A DNA stretch of 64,000 nt, taken from assembly GCA_907165065.1 (NCBI GenBank), contig OU015528.1:29286515-29350514 (forward strand), given 5' to 3'. The position numbers were made by a program, and so were the translations under genes. This DNA comes from Caprimulgus europaeus (lineage: Eukaryota > Chordata > Aves > Caprimulgiformes > Caprimulgidae). The notes beneath the pieces are model-generated. The model saw only the letters and a program-made list of their open reading frames with translations. It was not told the DNA's origin and did not search any database. Positions 61,649 to 64,000 of the stretch are shown here, one piece after another. Position 1 is the stretch's first letter, and the number at the start of each line of letters is the position of its first letter.

Positions 61649-64000
61649 ATATATAGTAATTAAATATTATTTTAATAATTATATATAACTTTTAATCTTA
61701 TATTCTTAGTGCATTTTTCTAGAGAACAACACTTTCATTTTGCAATGATTTATTAACCTTCAATACATATACATACATGTATATATATATTTTTTTATAT
61801 TATTATTTTTTCCCCATCAAAGCGAATAAAGTACTTTTTGGAAAGTATTTAAAATATACTTTTTTTTTTCCATCTTTTAAAATTGGAACTGAGGCTTTCA
61901 GTTTGGGCAGAACAAAAAAAAATAAAAAAATATTCTATAAGGTGCTTAGTAGTCACCTCTGATGACAAGTAAACTTACACACTTTTCAATCTCTTGATTA
62001 ATGCACTAGTATAGGATAGAGAAAATACAAATTCAACTCTCTGATCTTCTTGTATTAGACATGAAAAGAAACCCAGCTCTGTTTGAGCTAAAAAACAGGA
62101 CAGAGAAGTTCTTCACTGTAGAAAAATTGATATCTTGGTTGCTCTATGCTCAGAATGAATGCTTTGGTCAGTTGTCCCATAAAGCATGGTAATCTCTTTC
62201 CTATAATTAAAAAAAAAAATCTAAAAATCAATAGGATCTTTGAAAGAATGGGATCTTGGTTTCATTACAAATGCTCTGATGTCTTTTGCCTTTAGATTTC
62301 AAACATGCTATTCTGCCTGTTAAGAGGACACAGATTAATTCCTCTCAGAACACCATGGAAGAACATCTTTCTTTCACAGCAACAGTCATGTTCATTTCTG
62401 AGTGAACAAAAGGGGGATTTATTTGAGTTCTACAGAAATGAGAAAAAGAAAACAAAAAATTAAATAGCTGAATTGTACCTGTGAAAAGGGCAGAAACTTC
62501 TCTTATGCGGCCTAATGTCTTGTGTAGCTAAAACTTTATTTGATTCATTTTATTGTCAAAGTTTTAGTAACAATACTTGGATGAGTACCAACATGAGTGA
62601 AATAAAAGCTTTCCTTTCCAGTGCCCACAGTCTCTTGACAAAGTGGCAAAGGAGAAGATGCAAATCTGAAGTTGTAATTATTTTTCTTCCTCAAACACTG
62701 AAATTTTGCTTACTTATTGGATTATAAATTTGGAGCTTCCCCCTCCACCCTCCACCCCCACCTTCTTCCTAATAATAAAATTATCAAACTGGAAAAAGAC
62801 TCTTACAAGTGAACTCTAGTCAAACAAATCAGACAAATGTGAAAGATGTAGGCACAGATAAGTGTATCTGAAGCAGAGCATGGACTATATAAACTCCTGA
62901 AGTCCCTTTCAGCTGTAAGATTTGACAAGGAAGAATGATAAGTAAGTTACTAACTCTTCCTTACTCATCCAATTGTATTATTTGTGTTTGGAGTATGAGT
63001 AAAACAACATCTCAGCCACAGACGAAAACCTGAACAGTTCCAACACAGAACCATAGACTTTCAGACTTCCAACATAGAAAACCAGACCTTTTACTGATAT
63101 GTTAACTCTTTCACATTTTGGATAAAGATTGCCTCTCTATTTATCTTCTACAGAATTATGAATAGTGAACGGGTATATATTTCAGTTACTTCTCAGTTTG
63201 GTAACAACCTTGCCAGTGCCTTTCACTGAGTATTCATTGATCCAAAAGCTGTTCTCAGTACTCTGTTTGCCAGTACTCAGTTCAAATGAAATCATTCAGG
63301 ACTGTCAGAGAGAAAGGGATTTCTTATCTTTACACATATACCAAAACCTTGTTACAGAGGTACTCTTGTAAAGCAGTAGTCAATGATGCTGCTACGTTAA
63401 CATGTAACTATTCAGGCAGACGTGTGCTTTGCAAACAGGTGGAAGAGTTACTTTTGCAGCTGCTCATTGTCAGCTCCCCTGGCTAGTGATTATCCCTCCC
63501 TTAAATTTCTCAGCAGAGCTGCTCACGTCAAAATTGCAGTCAAAGTGAGGTAGGTTAAGTTAACAGGTTTAAATACAAGATTTTTCCTATGATAGAGCAC
63601 TCTGAAGCTGTCTTGGCAGCAACAGAGTTAGTATATCAGAGTGATGGTAGATTCTGCCTGGGAGTCAGGATAGATAGAGGCAGTGATAAGCAGCTGAAGA
63701 TGTCCATAAGGTAATATAGATCTAGAGAAGGATATATGTACAAAGTATAATCACATTGCCAACAATGTATTTTTTTTTTACCTTTTTGTTCACCCTAAGC
63801 TTTCCCTCCTTACCCAATATTGTATTTTCTCTTTGACAAATCAGCTGTTTGTGCTGCTTTGTACTGAACAAGCAAGCTACATTCACTGTTTTAGAGAGAA
63901 ATGTTTTATCCATCGTTACTGTATTGTTCATGTTAGGTTTATACGCTCTCAGATCACTTGGAAGGTTTAGATAGATTCTTGATTGCATTGCTGTTGAATT
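61647..64000. other. Unique AT-rich non-coding sequence to window end
   Basis: No gene supported. An AT-rich run lies at 61765-61815, a C-rich pyrimidine stretch (CCCCCTCCACCC type) at 62739-62764, and a possible decayed CR1 tail at 62868-62930 (listed separately). Confidence 0.5.
62868..62930 (+). mobile_element. Possible decayed CR1 3' end (plus strand)
   Basis: The stretch 'atggactatataaactcctg' followed by 'aagtccctttcagctgtaagatttgac' follows the pattern of a CR1 plus-strand 3' end ('ggactagatgatctc...aggtcccttccagcc'). Only about 60 bp are similar, so chance is not excluded. Confidence 0.35.

Overview
The window reads as AT-rich nuclear DNA of a bird. The main evidence is the repeat content: many CR1 LINE fragments in both orientations, several with the CR1 3' end (tandem ATTCTRTG-like octamers), together with solo LTRs of endogenous retroviruses. 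I see none of the mammalian repeats I would expect to recognise, such as L1 or Alu. A songbird or related lineage is my inference from the look of the 1.14-kb LTR family and is not proven by the sequence.

I found no convincing host protein-coding exon, tRNA, rRNA, snRNA or CRISPR array. Most open frames are 60-160 codons, overlap frames on the other strand, have low-complexity translations and match no family I know. The only frames with recognisable protein content belong to decayed mobile elements. The window is therefore a gene desert or the inside of a very long intron. Bacterial-style features (operons, ribosome binding sites, terminators) do not apply.

Layout: 1-10 kb is mostly unique AT-rich sequence with one CR1 tail (2.8-3.1 kb). 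Between 10 and 24 kb lie two solo LTRs of one GC-rich family (10483-11620 and 22834-23981), a CR1 tail (13.3 kb), a 5' half of an endogenous retrovirus (LTR, primer-binding site and broken gag, 15.1-17.2 kb) and a perfect (TTTTA)n array (18.55 kb). From 24 to 38 kb the sequence looks unique, except for a very old CR1 remnant at about 30.6-32.4 kb that still shows reverse-transcriptase motif A. Between 38 and 49 kb there is a cluster of four LTRs from two related families and a CR1 fragment: LTRs at 38.6, 40.5, 43.3 (inverted) and 47.6 kb. From 49 to 64 kb there is an old CR1 (50.3-50.8 kb, minus), younger CR1 tails (53.5, 56.3 and 57.9 kb, minus), a 2.2-kb plus-strand CR1 with endonuclease end and reverse transcriptase broken by frameshifts and stops (59.35-61.56 kb), and a (GA)n array directly after it.

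The elements do not work together as a system. They are successive, mostly independent insertions, supported by separate target-site duplications (ACTAG; ACTGT/ACAGT; GTGTG/GTATG; ACATGG; AATGG). I saw no new biological system. The observations most worth checking are the tandem ~50-bp repeats with open frames inside the GC-rich LTR, a perfect 15-bp inverted repeat at 57.07 kb, the truncated retrovirus, and the very old CR1.
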